NCBI GenBank assembly: GCA_963662175.1
Contig: OY759217.1
Location: 13,022,562 to 13,086,561 of the forward strand
Source: Aradus depressus
Lineage: Eukaryota > Arthropoda > Insecta > Hemiptera > Aradidae
DNA: 64,000 bases
Reading direction: 5' to 3'
Positions 42,530 through 54,056 of this stretch are shown here, piece by piece. The notes beneath the pieces are model-generated. The model was not told the DNA's origin. It made no database searches and saw only the letters and a program-made list of their open reading frames with translations. Position 1 is the stretch's first letter. The number at the start of each line of letters is the position of its first letter. The position numbers were made by a program, and so were the translations under genes.

Positions 42530-43310
42530 AATAAACAAACAATAAATTACTACATTTTCTGTAGAAATTTTATAACTCTGGTCTTTTACTAAAATTTGAT
42601 TTCTACAAGTATATTTCCGAAAAGGGCCCTAAAAAAATATCAAAAGTTCAAGACGTGCAATTTTTAAGAAAGTGCACATATATTTTAAAAAATTTCAATT
42701 AACAAACTTTTCATTTGGATTTCTAAAGAGATGCCATAATATTATCACATTGTGATGAACTAAGTAGGTGTGAATTAACAATAAAATTGATGCGCAAAGA
42801 AGATACTGTTATTTATTTATAATTACAAAATACATATGCCCAAAAATATATAACTTTGATGGCCAAAATATAAAACAAAACAAAAAAAAAAAGGATTGAA
42901 ACAGTTTTAAGAATTTACGAGTCGTTTTTACGATTTTTCTTTTGATTTTTGTTTCAATGTTTAGTTTTTAATTTTATAATGTAGATGTAAGAAGATAGAT
43001 AGATTTGTTCTCGTAAATTCTATGCTATTCATTTTGGCCCAGTAAGATAATTTAAAAACCTTTGGAATAGATTTAATATTATTGAAAAATTTAGAAAACA
43101 TAAGATGTCATCTTAACCCTAAACAACAACTCTCTGTCCACCTTCACATCTCAACCCAGACCACACACCATTCACTCCTCTACACTAATTCAAAAACAGC
43201 TGATGGCCATGTTTTGTTTTCTACTCATTTGTTTTAAAAGAAAATGCATTCATATTATTTATTTACTAATTCAGTTGCTTCTTGGATTTTATAGAAAAAT
43301 AAATATAATT
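42530..43310 (+). repeat. Diverged copy of the 8630-9700 segment
   Basis: GATTTCTACAA, CCGAAAAGGGCC, GTTCAAGACGTGCAAT and later AACAGCTGATG, TTGTTTTAAAA are collinear with 8690-8800 and 9560-9610. No coding. Confidence 0.55.
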
Positions 43311-43480
43311 AATTTTCTGATATTAATAATTAAAATTTTTTTTTGTATTTTTTTTGTATTTATTTATTTAAAGCCATAACTATGCAAAAAATGCACAACC
43401 AGCGGCTGGGCTGACTAAATGTGTGTATTTTTTATATATCTCAACATATTGATATAAACCGCATGGCAGCTTTCTAATTC
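43311..43480. other. Spacer, AT-rich
   Basis: Nothing recognised. Confidence 0.4.
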
Positions 43481-43481
43481 A

Positions 43482-43765
43482 ACGTTCCTCCGTCGAATCG
43501 TTAATGTTCCCTTCTACGTCATCAACAAACAACTCTACGAAGACCTTAATATCCCCACAATCCAAGAACTAATCCAATACCGATTCTTATCCTTCTAAAA
43601 AAAATTTTCATCCCATTCTAACCCATTTGCACAGATCCTCTCAATCCTCCACGCACTCTGAACAAAGAGGTGGCCTCGAGACCTTCTAAGTGAAGTGTGA
43701 TATTTTAATACTATCTAGGGAGTGTCAACAATGACTAACTTCTTCCGTCACTTTACATTGACATT
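43482..43765 (+). pseudogene. Jockey-like LINE ORF2 C-terminal relic
   Basis: Translating in frames with stops gives FLRRIVNVPFYVINKQLYED, LNIPTIQELIQYRF and KRWPRDLLSEV. These align with the end of ORF2 of the full-length LINE (IVDAPFYVSNLTLHNDL, CWPRDLLG). The 3' UTR block GGGAGTGTCAACAATGACTA follows. Two or more stops and indels make it dead. Divergence indicates a different, older Jockey subfamily. Confidence 0.8.
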
Positions 43766-43844
43766 TATCCAAGTAGGTACATACCTACATATTAGTTAGA
43801 AGAAAAAAAAATTATACGTATTCAGAGGCTGCATTTTTGCAGTC

Positions 43845-44790
43845 TCGAAAGCAAAAACGTGGTCGGCGAATCACCTGCAATGTTCTTACCAAGCATGCTC
43901 CCTCCAAAACCAATCGACCGTTTGGACCGTCGCATAGAGAGGAAATAGGTATTTTTTTATTTTGTGTTAATTTAATAACTATATTTATGGTGCCGGTTTT
44001 GGGACCCCGCCACTGACCGAAGCGATCGGTTGGGTACTCCAACCTACCTTATCGGCGTTTCCCAAGAGAGCTCAACGTAGGAGCTGCGTTGCGCTGAGGA
44101 TGGTCACAGGTGGACCGTGTTACATCACCAAAACCACGTTATACTGCCTTCTTTACCTTCCGCCAGGAGGCGACGAATGGACAGGTATGATCCTGTCCGG
44201 AGTATCAACTCCACCTGCAGTCTCGACGCCGCCGCACGAGCAGTTCGGGCTGTCTTTCTTCTTGAAAAAGAAGAAATTGGAGTTGAATTCCCCGTGACCC
44301 GATAGTATCTGGGACGTCCAGTGATGAGGCAGTATCCACGTAGAGTCAAGGCTTGCCCGGACTTTTAGAAAGTAAGCGCAGTTCGTTCGGCCGTCTGAAG
44401 ATCGTGACCATCGCTGCTGCCATTTCTCTATTATCCAGTCTTGGACTATGTACTTGCAACGCTCTGGTCTGGACTAAAAATCAACAGTTACCTTTCATAG
44501 GGGTTCTGTTATAATAAATTTTATGACGATACATTCGTTACAACGGTAGTTATTAGGTTTTTTTAATTAGTCCCCCTCTGATCCCCCCCCTTTCCTTCAG
44601 CCGATTACGCTCAAAATTAAAAAGAGTCTTCATTATGAGATTTTGAATTAAATATGAATCTTTGTTTGTGTCAAGCCCCACCTCTCACATGATCCCTTTC
44701 CATTGGTCGATTTGGCTGAAAATCAATGGATATTGTCCTTATAGGGTTCTGGGTGCATAAAATTTCGGTGAATACGCCTAAATCAAAAAT
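43845..44790 (+). repeat. Family A copy interrupted by a LINE relic
   Basis: Start at 43858 (GTGGTCGGCGAATCACCTGC), break at about 43930, resumption at about 44470 (GGACTAAAAATCAACAGTTA), then GATTTGGCTGAAAATCAATG at 44710. The break holds the GC-richer segment described next. Confidence 0.6.
43985..44440 (+). pseudogene. Possible RNase H-type LINE segment (RT to RNase H linker)
   Basis: A GC-rich island in an AT-rich setting. The frame from about 44060 reads QRRSCVALRMVTGG, TKTTLYCLLYLPPGG, which resembles the linker after the reverse transcriptase in I/R1-type LINEs (pattern RxxxLRxVTGxxxT-x4-L-x2-LL-x-LPP). A neighbouring frame continues with DAAARAVRAVFLLEKEE, implying a frameshift. No catalytic motif is present, so the assignment is tentative. 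The unusual base composition relative to the flanks supports an inserted element. Confidence 0.45.
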
Positions 44791-45010
44791 TAAAATATTG
44801 CAAGTAGGTACATAATATAAAGTAAATGTTATGTTAGAGCTGACTCGGACGCGGAAGTGGTAAAGGTCGGGCTATATCTTGGCCTTGTCCGGGTGGAGGC
44901 TACGGTCGATACAGTCTTAGATGCACTTTGCACTTAAACATAACTGGCGGATTGGAGGGGGGGGGGGGGCTGCCTCACACTTAAATAAATGAGCGGAGAG
45001 AGAAACAGTC
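44791..45010. other. Unassigned, with poly-G run
   Basis: G run at about 44956-44970; no gene. Confidence 0.4.
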
Positions 45011-45184
45011 GGTGCATCATCAGCTATATACTTCCCGCGCTCAAATTAAACAACATTATCCATTATTAGGGGCATGTCGATACATTCAATACATCAACAG
45101 TTATTAGGGTTTGGTTATTAAGGTTTGTAGTTGAGATCTTCCCCTCCCCTTCGGCCGATTTGGCTGAAAGTCAATAGGTGCCCA

Positions 45185-45723
45185 CAGGGACGTAGCCAGG
45201 GGGGGGGGGGGGGGAGGGGGGCACGTGCCAGAGCAAAAAATTAAATGTACATGTACAAAACAAGTCATATTACATTCTTTTAAATATACATGAATTCGAT
45301 CATTTCATTTCTTTAACTACGAGGTCATATCGCCTACTACCAGAGCGCTCTTTCGTCACTCCCGTCGGTGGACATGAGCCCGACTCTACTGTCGGAGTCC
45401 TAAATTTTGCCTACCCTAAATTTTCATTCACCTAGGACAGGGGTCTTTAACGAGTACCTGACATCGTACAGGCTCGGGACCATCGCTTAATGTCTCATCC
45501 AAAGGACGGCGTGCTTAAGTTTATTTTACCTCCCAGATAAAATAAACTAAGGGCCTCCGTTGGGTTTCGAACCCACGATCTTGAGCTCAGAAGGCAAGCA
45601 CGCATACCACTGAGCTACCGGCGCCCCTCTTTCCTCGCTTTAAATCTTCATTTATATTATACGCAAGTAAAAATGCAAAGCACAACTTTGCCCCCCCTGC
45701 ACAAAATCCTGGCTACGCCCCTG
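45185..45723. mobile_element. hAT MITE containing a SINE
   Basis: It starts CAGGGACGTAGCCAGGGGG and ends CCTGGCTACGCCCCTG. The flanks GGTGCCCA (45177-45184) and GGTGTCCA (45724-45731) are an 8-bp duplication with one change. The interior SINE (45309-45636) roughly tripled its length. Homopolymer G and C runs lie just inside the two ends. Confidence 0.85.
45309..45636 (-). mobile_element. tRNA-derived SINE inside hAT MITE
   Basis: CTTTAACTACGAGGTCATAT at the 3' side without the CATGAGTCATA tail, and GAGCTACCGGCGCCCC at the 5' side. A 6-bp insertion (CCCGTC region, 45360) is private to this copy. Confidence 0.88.
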
Positions 45724-45974
45724 GGTGTCCATAGTGGGTTCTGGATACATATATATTTAATTTCGTATCGATACATTCATACTATTGGGAGTTATCGTGT
45801 TCAATTGGACACACACAGACTTTTTTTTTTTTTAATCAATTAGTCGGGAAACATGAAATTCCGTTGAATACTCCGCACCGAATTTCTGACCGATTATACA
45901 ACTTTCCAGTTGAACAGTAAAAAAAGAAAAATTAGATAAATAAAATAAATAAATACAAATTAATAATAATAATT

Positions 45975-46500
45975 ACAACAACAGCCTACCACAACTCCTT
46001 CCTTATCCAGGCTAACTCCCTCTGGAACTCTCTCCCTCTCCAGATTCGCCATGCTCCTACTCTTCTTTCATTTAAGCCCCTACTTTTCCATTACCTCCTA
46101 ACTCAACAAACCTCTGATTCCTAAGGCTAGCTCCTATGAGACAGTTCTCGTCTTCCTATAAGTCTCTTACTCCATTGGACAGATTGTTACTCTTCTCTTT
46201 CATCAGTCCAGTTTTTTACAATTCATTCATATACAAGTCATTATTGTCACCAAGTTTCTCATTATTATTCTTGTTTTTCTAATTATTATTTTTTTATTTC
46301 TCTTTATCATTTTTCACTAGTTTATTATATTGTTTTACTCATTGTCTTTTTTTAACTTTTAATATTTATTCCTAGAGAACTCTTTTATTCTATTTTTATT
46401 CTTCTCAACTGCTTGATACTTGTATACTCTTGTTTATTCTTTATATTATTATTCTTAGGGGACGTATGTCCCAGAATTAAAATTATTTTTCATTTCAGTT
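45975..46500 (+). pseudogene. CR1/L2-like LINE 3' end (ORF2 C-terminus plus UTR)
   Basis: The frame 45981-46122 reads NSFLIQANSLWNSLPLQIRH, then APTLLSFKPLLFHYLL and ends TQQTSDS stop. This is the typical last segment of CR1/L2-group ORF2 (pattern SxxxxxxxLWNxLPxxIRxAxxLxxFKxxL). A 3' UTR follows to about 46495 (GTCCCAGAATTAAAATTATT). A paralogous segment at 56700-57130 lacks the insertion, so its limits can be read by comparison. Confidence 0.82.
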
Positions 46501-46501
46501 C

Positions 46502-47045
46502 ATAATAATACGAAAAAGAGAGTAAATATGGATTGGGGATATATGTGTTGAATATAAATATAAGATTGAAGAAGAAATTCATTATTCATTAACAATGAAT
46601 GCTCCCATAAAACACTACATTCTCTACTTCGTACAGACAATATCCAGTAGTATTTATTCCTACCATTAAAGAAGTAATCTCAGTCACTAGCAAGTCTCCC
46701 CACCTTATTGTGTACTGAAAACCAATATAAAATTAGTGTCTATACGTCACTACATAGGCAGTTATGGTTTTTAAGAACAAATACCTTCTTTTGGTCCCCA
46801 ATTCTTAAAGCTGATTCTGCTGAAAATTAATAAGTGTCGTCCTTATGGGGTATGAATATATTTTCTTGTCGATACATTCATTCTATCAGGAGTGTTCACA
46901 GACATAAACACAGACACACAAAGACAGGCAAAGTTTTTTAATTTTTCTGTCTGAAAATATGAAATTTCGGGGAAAACTCAACATCGAATTTTTGACCGAT
47001 TACATATTTTCTCTTTACTTCTTATAATAGAGCCGGGGAAGTAAC
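46502..47045. repeat. Repeat shared inversely with 56700-56930, then family A
   Basis: 46502-46709 is the reverse complement of 56710-56930 (CACTACATTCTCTACTTCGT, AGTAGTATTTATTCCTACCA). 46730-47045 has family A blocks and the terminal hairpin region (AGCCGGGGAAGTAA). Confidence 0.72.
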
Positions 47046-47370
47046 CTCACTTCTTGAATGTTGAACAGGACTTAAATAGTTTCTTAGAAATATATCCCTT
47101 ACTGATAGCGTCACCATTATTAACAAATCAGATATCACCCGGTCTATATTTAAACAGGCCCTATAAGGATACTTCATGTTTGCTTAGCTAGTTAACAGGA
47201 GCGGATTTAAGTTAAATTGCGCCCTAGGCTTCCGATTTGGCGACCCCCTCAAGTCCCTCCTAAATGAAACATTTTGTTTTATAGTTAATTATATTGATCA
47301 ATATCGTTAATATATTATTTTAAAAATACTACGAAGAAACTGAGAATTTTAATTTTTAATTTTATATTAA
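47046..47370. other. Unassigned
   Basis: No recognised element or gene. Confidence 0.35.
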
Positions 47371-47372
47371 AC

Positions 47373-48297
47373 TAGCTGACCCGACAGACGTCGTTCTGTC
47401 AAAAGCTATTGGACTGGATTTTTTTTTTTTTTTCACTTGGAACCACAGCTAGTTGCTACTTAAGATCGCCGGGCATCTTAGATAGTATGCGCCTTGCAAC
47501 TCCGTGCAACCAGCTATTACGTTCTTAGGACCGCTGGGAAACACAGATTGTACGTAGTGAGGAACGCTGGGCATCGCAGCTAGTATGTGCCTTGCAACAG
47601 CGGATGCCCTAGGTATTTTGTGCTTAAGAACGCTGGTGATAGCTATTATTTACCGTGCAACGGTGGACCTCCTAGGTAATACATGCTTAGGAAACCCACC
47701 ATATTAAAATTAGAGCTATATCCCATCTTTAAGAAAGCTCCATGTGAGATTCATTCTGCATTAATGCACCCCCGCCCCTCCCGTCCAAAGGGTCACAGCC
47801 AATTTTTAAATATTGCTTTTGAAACTACCATTCAGGTATATGCTTGCCCCCCCCCCCCCCCCCCCCCCTCCCGTTGACAATTTTGAGACGTCACATATCC
47901 TGTTTTTGCTTTGGCTATTAAGAATACTACATGTGAAATTCCATGACATTCCGATCATCCGTTAAAGACCTATCACTATCTTTATATGTAGGCCTACCCC
48001 ACAACCCCCTCTCCCGTTCAAAATTTTGAGATGTCACGTAGCGTATTTTTCAATTTGGCCTTTAAGAATACTACATGTGAAATTCCATGACAATTCGATC
48101 ATCCCTTAATGACAGCACTATCTTTATATTTAAGCCCCCCTTACAACCCCCCCTCCCGTTTCAAATCTAGGGACGCCACATAGCCTATTTTCTAACTAAG
48201 CTTTTAAGAATACTATTTCATGATAATCCGACCATCCGTAATGAGCTAGAACAATTTTTATGGTTAGGCCCCCCTTGCAACCCCCCCTCCCGTTCAA
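47373..48297 (+). repeat. CTAGCTGACCCG-type repeat, first part, with minisatellite
   Basis: The start AACTAGCTGACCCGACAGAC resembles a repeat start widespread in arthropod genomes. Next are near-repeats of ~75-90 bp ending ACGCTGGGCA..GCAACAGCGG (47461-47690). A ~150-bp minisatellite unit follows, with CCCCCCTCCCGTTCAAAATT and GTGAAATTCCATGACAATCC. Poly-C at 47847-47869. The related second part is 52516-53582. Confidence 0.6.
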
Positions 48298-48299
48298 AA

Positions 48300-48787
48300 T
48301 TTACTGCTCAAGGGAAAAAGACAGGAAGACGAAAAGGGCTTGTGAATCGTGTCAAAGTTCCATTTGCGATGACCATCGATCCAGAAAATGCTTAGAATGC
48401 TGATGCCTGGCACATGGACATTTTTAATGATTTTATTGTTCTGTTTTCTGATTATGTAACTACAATCATTCCAGTTTAAAGTATTATTATTTTGTTGGCT
48501 CAACAGCCATTTTGATATTTTATTTTCTATTTGTTTGAAAAAAGAAGAAGTAACTTTCTTAGTCAACTGCGGTTACCGTCCGGTTATTGTTCTGTTACCA
48601 ATAAATAATTGATATTTTAATAGTTTGTTTTCTTTCTGTTGTATATAACGTCCTATTGAGTGTAGCAGAAAGATTTATAAGTTTTAAATTTCATAAGATT
48701 TTTATGAATTTGAGAAAATTGAGCTTGGGGTCCCCTAGACCCCCCGGTGTCATATTTGAATGCTAAAATAACGGTGTCGTTCTAGGG
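48300..48787 (+). mobile_element. 3' half of a third piggyBac element
   Basis: 48323-48403 encodes CESCQSSICDDHRSRKCLEC and a stop, the Cys-rich transposase C-terminus (C-x2-C-x3-(I)C-x2-H-x5-C-x2-C). The right end ACGGTGTCGTTCTAGGG (48771-48787) is a relative of the inner element's terminal repeat, followed by TTAG (decayed TTAA). A GGGGTCCCCTAGACCCC near-palindrome at 48727-48743 parallels the inner element's subterminal palindromes. The 5' half is missing at 48300. Confidence 0.8.
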
Positions 48788-48836
48788 TTAGACGTTCTGC
48801 TCAACATAGGGTACGTGACATCACCCAACACTCCTG

Positions 48837-51800
48837 CCAACTCACTCAAAGCCTACTTATATTCCACATTTCTTCCTTGATAATTTTAGTTGGAACCCAA
48901 CGGTAACTTATTTTATCATACATATGGAGTCTATCGAGCTCAGGATCGCCACTTAGAAATCTAGCCAAGGCACTTAGGTCAGATGTTTTAATCGAGAAGA
49001 TAAAAATAAATTTGAGCACGTCGTCCTTCGGATTGGACTTTAGGCTATGATCGAGGGCCTTTTCGTATGTCAGGTGCTCGATAATGAGTCGTATGTTATG
49101 TAACTAAACCTGGGTAGCTAAAATGTCACTTAGGTTCATTAAACCTTGAGCACATCGTCCTTCGGATGGAACTTTCCCGATATATCCGAATCTGTCTATC
49201 AGTTTTAACAAATATTAAATCTATAAACCGTTAAAAAGCAGGAAATTTGAAGAATGGTATTTAGCCCGACTTTTTTCGAAAAACATTTTTATTTCAATTT
49301 TTGGGTAGGATTCAGATATCCCGGTTGTTCATCAGTTTTAACAAATATTAAATCTAAAAACCGTTTAAAAGCGAGAAATTTGAAGAATAGAGTTTACCGA
49401 GCTCAGGATCGCCATTTAGAAATCTAGCCGTCACTTAGGTCAGATGTTTTAATCGGGAAGATAAAAATAAATTTGAGCACGTCGTCCTTCGGATTGAACT
49501 TTAAGCTATGATCGAGGGCCTGTTCGTATGTCAGGTACTCGATAATGAGTCGTATGTTATGTATGTAAACCTGGGTAGTTGAAATTTCATTTACGTTGAA
49601 AATAACTTGAGCACGTCGTCCTTCGGATTGGACTTTAAGCTATGATCGAGGGCCTTTTCATGTCAGGTACTCGATAATGAGTCGTATGTTATGTATCTAA
49701 ACCTGGGTAGCTGAAATTTCACTTAGGTTAAAAAAACCTTGAGCACGTCGTCCTTCGGATGGGACTTTCCCGATACAACTGAATCTTTCTTTGGTTGATC
49801 ATCTTCGCTTGTGGTTGCTGCCTATCTACCAACATAGCTGTATTAATTTGTTTTTCAGAAAATATGTCAAAACGGAACCTCAAAGCCCACTTATATTCCA
49901 CATTTCTTCCTTGATAATTTTACTTGGAACCAAACGGTAACTTATTTTATCATACATATGGAGTCTATCGAGCTCAGCATCGCCACTTAGAAATCTAGCC
50001 TAGGCACTTAGGTCAGATGTTTTAATCGAGAAGATAAAAATAAATTTGAGCACGTCGTCCTTCGGATTGGACTTTAGGCTATGATCGAGGGCCTTTTTGT
50101 ATGTCAGGTGCTCGATAATGAGTCCTATGTTATGTAACTAAACCTAGGTAGCTAAAATTTCACTTAGGTTCAAAAAACCTTGAGCACGTCGTCCTTCGGA
50201 TCGGACTTTCCCGATATATCTGAATCTGTCTATCAGTTTTAACAAATATTAAATCTATAAACCGTTAAAAAGAGAGAAATTTGAAGAATGGGATTTAGCC
50301 CGACTTTTCTCGAAAAACATTTTTATTTCGATTTTTGTGTAGGATTCAGATAACCCGGTTGTTCATCAGTTTTAATAAATATTAAATCTAAAAACCGTTT
50401 AAAGGCTAGAAATTTGAAGAATGGAGTCTACCGAGCTCAGGATCGCCATTTAGAAATCTAGCCAAGTCACTTAGCTCAGATGTTTTAATCGGGAAGATAA
50501 AAATAAATTTGAGCACGTCGTCCTTCGGATTGGGCTTTAAGCTATGATCGAAGGCCTTTTCGTATGTCAGGTACTCGATAATGAGTCGTATGTTATGTAT
50601 CTAAACCTGGGTAGTTGAAATTTCATTTACGTTAAAAATAACTTGAGCACGTCGTCCTTCGGATGGGACTTTCCCGATACATCTGAATCTTTCTTTGGTT
50701 GACCATCTTCGTTTCTGGATGTTGCCTATCTACCAACATAGCTGTATTAATTTGTTTTTCAGAAAATATGTCAAAACGGTACCTCTAAGCCCACTAATAT
50801 TCCACATTTCTTCCTTGATAATTTTACTTGGAACCAAACGGTAACTTATTTTATCATACATATGGAGTCTATCGAGCTCAGGATCGCCACTTAGAAATCT
50901 AGCCAAGGCACTTAGGTCAGATGTTTTATTCGAGAAGATAAAAATAAATTTGAGCACGTCGTCCTTCGGATTGGACTTTAGGCTATGATCGAGGGCCTTT
51001 TTGTATGTCAGGTGCTCGATAATGAGTCGTATGTTATGTAACTAAACCTGGGTAGCTAAAATGTCACTTAGGTTCATTAAACCTTGAGCACATCGTCCTT
51101 CGGATGGGACTTTCCCGATATATCCGAATCTGTCTATCAGTTTTAACAAATATTAAATCTATAAACCGTTAAAAAGCAGGAAATTTGAAGAATGGGATTT
51201 AGCCCGACTTTTTTCGAAAAACATTTTTATTTCAATTTTTGTGTAGGATTCAGATATCCCGGTTGTTCATCAGTTTTAACAAATATTAAATCTAAAAACC
51301 GTTTAAAAGCGAGAAATTTGAAGAATGGAGTTTACCGAGCTCAGGATCGCCATTTAGAAATCTAGCCGTCACTAAGGTCAGATGTTTTAATCGGGAAGAT
51401 AAAAATAAATTTGAGCACGTCGTCCTTCGGATTGGAGATTAAGCTATGATCGAGGGCCTGTTCGTATGTCAGGTACTCGATAATGAGTCGTATGTTATGT
51501 ATGTAAACCTGGGTAGTTGAAATTTCATTTATGTTAAAAATAACTTGAGCACGTCGTCCTTCGGATTGGGCTTTAAGCTATGATCGAGGGCCTTTTCGTA
51601 TGTCAGGTACTCGATAATGAGTCGTATGTTATGTATCTAAACCTGGGTAGTTGAAATTTCATTTACGTTAAAAATAACTTGAGCACGTCGTCCTTCGGAT
51701 GGGACTTTCCCGATACATCTGAATCTTTCTTTGGTTGACCATCTTCGTTTCTGGATGCTGCCTATCTACCAACATAGCTGTATTAATTTGTTTTTCAGAA

Positions 51801-52519
51801 AATATGTCAAAACGGTACCTCAAGGCCCACTTATATTCCACATTTCTTCCTTGATAATTTTACTTGGAACCAAACGGTAACTTATTTTATCATACATATG
51901 GAGTCTATCGAGCTCAGGATCGCCACTTAGAAATCTAGCCAAGGCACTTAGGTCAGATGTTTCATTCGAGAAGATAAAAATAAATTTGAGCACGTCGTCC
52001 TTCGGATTGGACTTTAGGCTATGATCGAGGGCCTTTTCGTATGTCAGGTGCTCGATAATGAGTCGTATGTTATGTAACTAAACCTGGGTAGCTAAAATGT
52101 CACTTAGGTTCATTAAACCTTGAGCACATCGTCCTTCGGATGGGACTTTCCCGATATATCCGAATCTGTCTATCAGTTTTAACAAATATTAAATCTATAA
52201 ACCGTTGAAAAGAGAGAAATTTGAAGAATGGGATTTAGCCTGACTTTTTTATTTCAATTTTTGGGTAGGATTCAGATATCCCGGTTGTTCATCAGTTTTA
52301 ACAAATATTAAATCTAAAAACCGTTTAAAAGCGAGAAATTTGAAGAATGGAGTCTACCGAGCTCAGGATCGCCATTTAGAAATCTAGCCGTCACATAGGC
52401 CAGATGTTTTAATCGGGAAGATAAAAATAAATTTGAGCACGTCGTCCTTCGGATGGGACTTTCCCGATACATCTGAATCTTTCTTTGGTTGACCATCTTC
52501 GTTTCTGGATGCTGCCTAA
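48837..52519 (+). repeat. Tandem satellite of ~1035-bp units built from SINE fragments
   Basis: Units start at the TATGGAGTCTATCGAGC mark at 48924, 49958, 50862 and 51898, giving 1034, 904 and 1036 bp and one partial. Each contains two or three SINE-derived blocks (AGCTCAGGATCGCC, TTGAGCACGTCGTCCTTCGG, ATGTCAGGT(A/G)CTCGATAATG). Between them lies a ~110-bp duplicated non-SINE block (CAGTTTTAACAAATATTAAA) and a spacer with TGCCTATCTACCAACATAGC. The 904-bp unit lacks one SINE sub-block. The array stops in mid-unit at 52519. Confidence 0.9.
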
Positions 52520-53582
52520 GAACGCCGGACACCTTAGATAGTATGCGCCTTTCAACGCCGTGCAACCAGGTATTAATAAGTTCTTAGGAACGCTGGGCAA
52601 CACAGATAGTATGGATGTAGTTAGGAACGCAGGGCACCGCAACTAGTATGTGCCTTGCAACAGCGGATGCCCTAGGTATTTCGTGCTTAACCATTTAGGT
52701 ATATGCATGCCCTCCCCATACCCCCCTCCCGTTGACAATTTTGAGACGTCACATATCCTTTCTTTCTTTTTGTCTATTATGAATACTACATGTGAAATTC
52801 CATGACATTCCGATCATCCGTTAAAGACCTATCACTACCTTTATATGTAGGCCTACCCCACAACCCCCCCTCCCGTTCAAAATTTTGAAATGTCACGTAG
52901 CGTATTTTTCAATTTGGCCTTTAAGCATACTACATGTCAAATTCCATGACATTCCGATCAAAATACCTATCACTATCTCTATATGTAGGCCTACCCCCAC
53001 AACCCCCCCTCCCGTTCAAAATTTTGAGATATCACGTAGCGTATTTTTCAATTTGGCCTTTAAGAATACTACATGTCAAATTCCATGACTATCCGATCAT
53101 CCGTTAATGACAGCACTATCTTTATATTTAGGCCTACCCCCACAACCCCCCCTCACGTTCACTATTTTGTTACGTCACACACCCTATTTTTTTATTTGGC
53201 CTTAAAAAAAACTACATATGAAATTCCATGACAATCCGATCATCCGTTAATGACTTAGCACTATCTTTATATTTAGGCCCCCCTTACAACCCCCCCCTAC
53301 CGTTCAAAATTTATGGACGCCACATAGCCTATTTTTTAACTTGGCTTTTAAGAATACTACACGTGAAATTTCATGACAATCCGTCCATCCGTTAATGCGC
53401 TAGAGCAATTTTTGTGCTTAGCCCCCCCCCCCCCCCCTCCAGTTGACCGCTAGGAACTCTCTTCATAAGAACCTTCCTCGGACTTCAACGAATATTTGAA
53501 AAAAAAAATTAGCCGAATTGGTCCAGCCGTTCTCGAGTTTTGCCCTTAGCAAAATTAGCCAGTCATTTTTATTATATAGATA
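52516..53582 (+). repeat. CTAGCTGACCCG-type repeat, second part with minisatellite and 3' end
   Basis: 52516-52690 repeats 47465-47690. About six units of ~150 bp follow (GTCACGTAGCGTATTTTTCA, TTTAAGAATACTACATGT, TTCCATGACAATCCGATCAT, CACTATCTTTATATTTAGGC). It ends GGTCCAGCCGTTCTCGAGTT...CATTTTTATTATATAGATA, a widespread insect repeat 3' end. Poly-C at 53422-53437. Confidence 0.65.
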
Positions 53583-54000
53583 ATATTTTTTTCCGGCAAG
53601 AATTCATGTTTATCTTAAATAAAATAGAAATATTAACGATTATATATAAAAAAAACTCAGTTTAAAACATTTAATATACTCGTTTCAATATTAAGAAAAC
53701 AAATTTTATTCACACACACTTAGACTGAATAGAACACAAGATTAAAAATATGGCAGATTAAAAACAAAACAAAACAAAGTTACACTAAAACATCACGATA
53801 AAACATAACGTTTGAACACTTCGATGGCTGTCAACATGGGCGGCCTGCAGTTTCGGTGTTCGGGTGGCTGTTGCAAGTAAACATATAAACAAAAAATGTA
53901 CTTAAAAAGAATTGAGATGATACACGATGCTCCTAACTCAATCAACCTATTCATATATTTTTAGCCTCTCTACAAATTTTGGAATTAATAATTGTAGTTA
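53583..54000. other. Unassigned AT-rich stretch
   Basis: Contains AAAACAAAACAAAACAAAG-like simple sequence near 53760; no gene. Confidence 0.4.
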
Positions 54001-54056
54001 GTAATTGTGGTTCATGCCCGGGCTACAACTCTACTACAGCCCCACTCCACTGTCCT

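Larger units (their letters stand above)
45015..45970 (+). repeat. Family A copy hosting a hAT MITE
   Basis: GATTTGGCTGAAAGTCAATA (45158) precedes the MITE and TGGGTTCTGGATACATAT (45734), ATTTCGTATCGATACATTCA and GGGAAACATGAAATTCCGTT follow it, so one copy is split. Confidence 0.8.

Noticed and set aside
43812..44349. Minus-strand and second-frame ORFs near 44 kb as a new gene
   Set aside because: The plus strand shows LINE-like linker motifs with frameshifts, and the segment interrupts a family A copy; a TE relic is the simpler reading.
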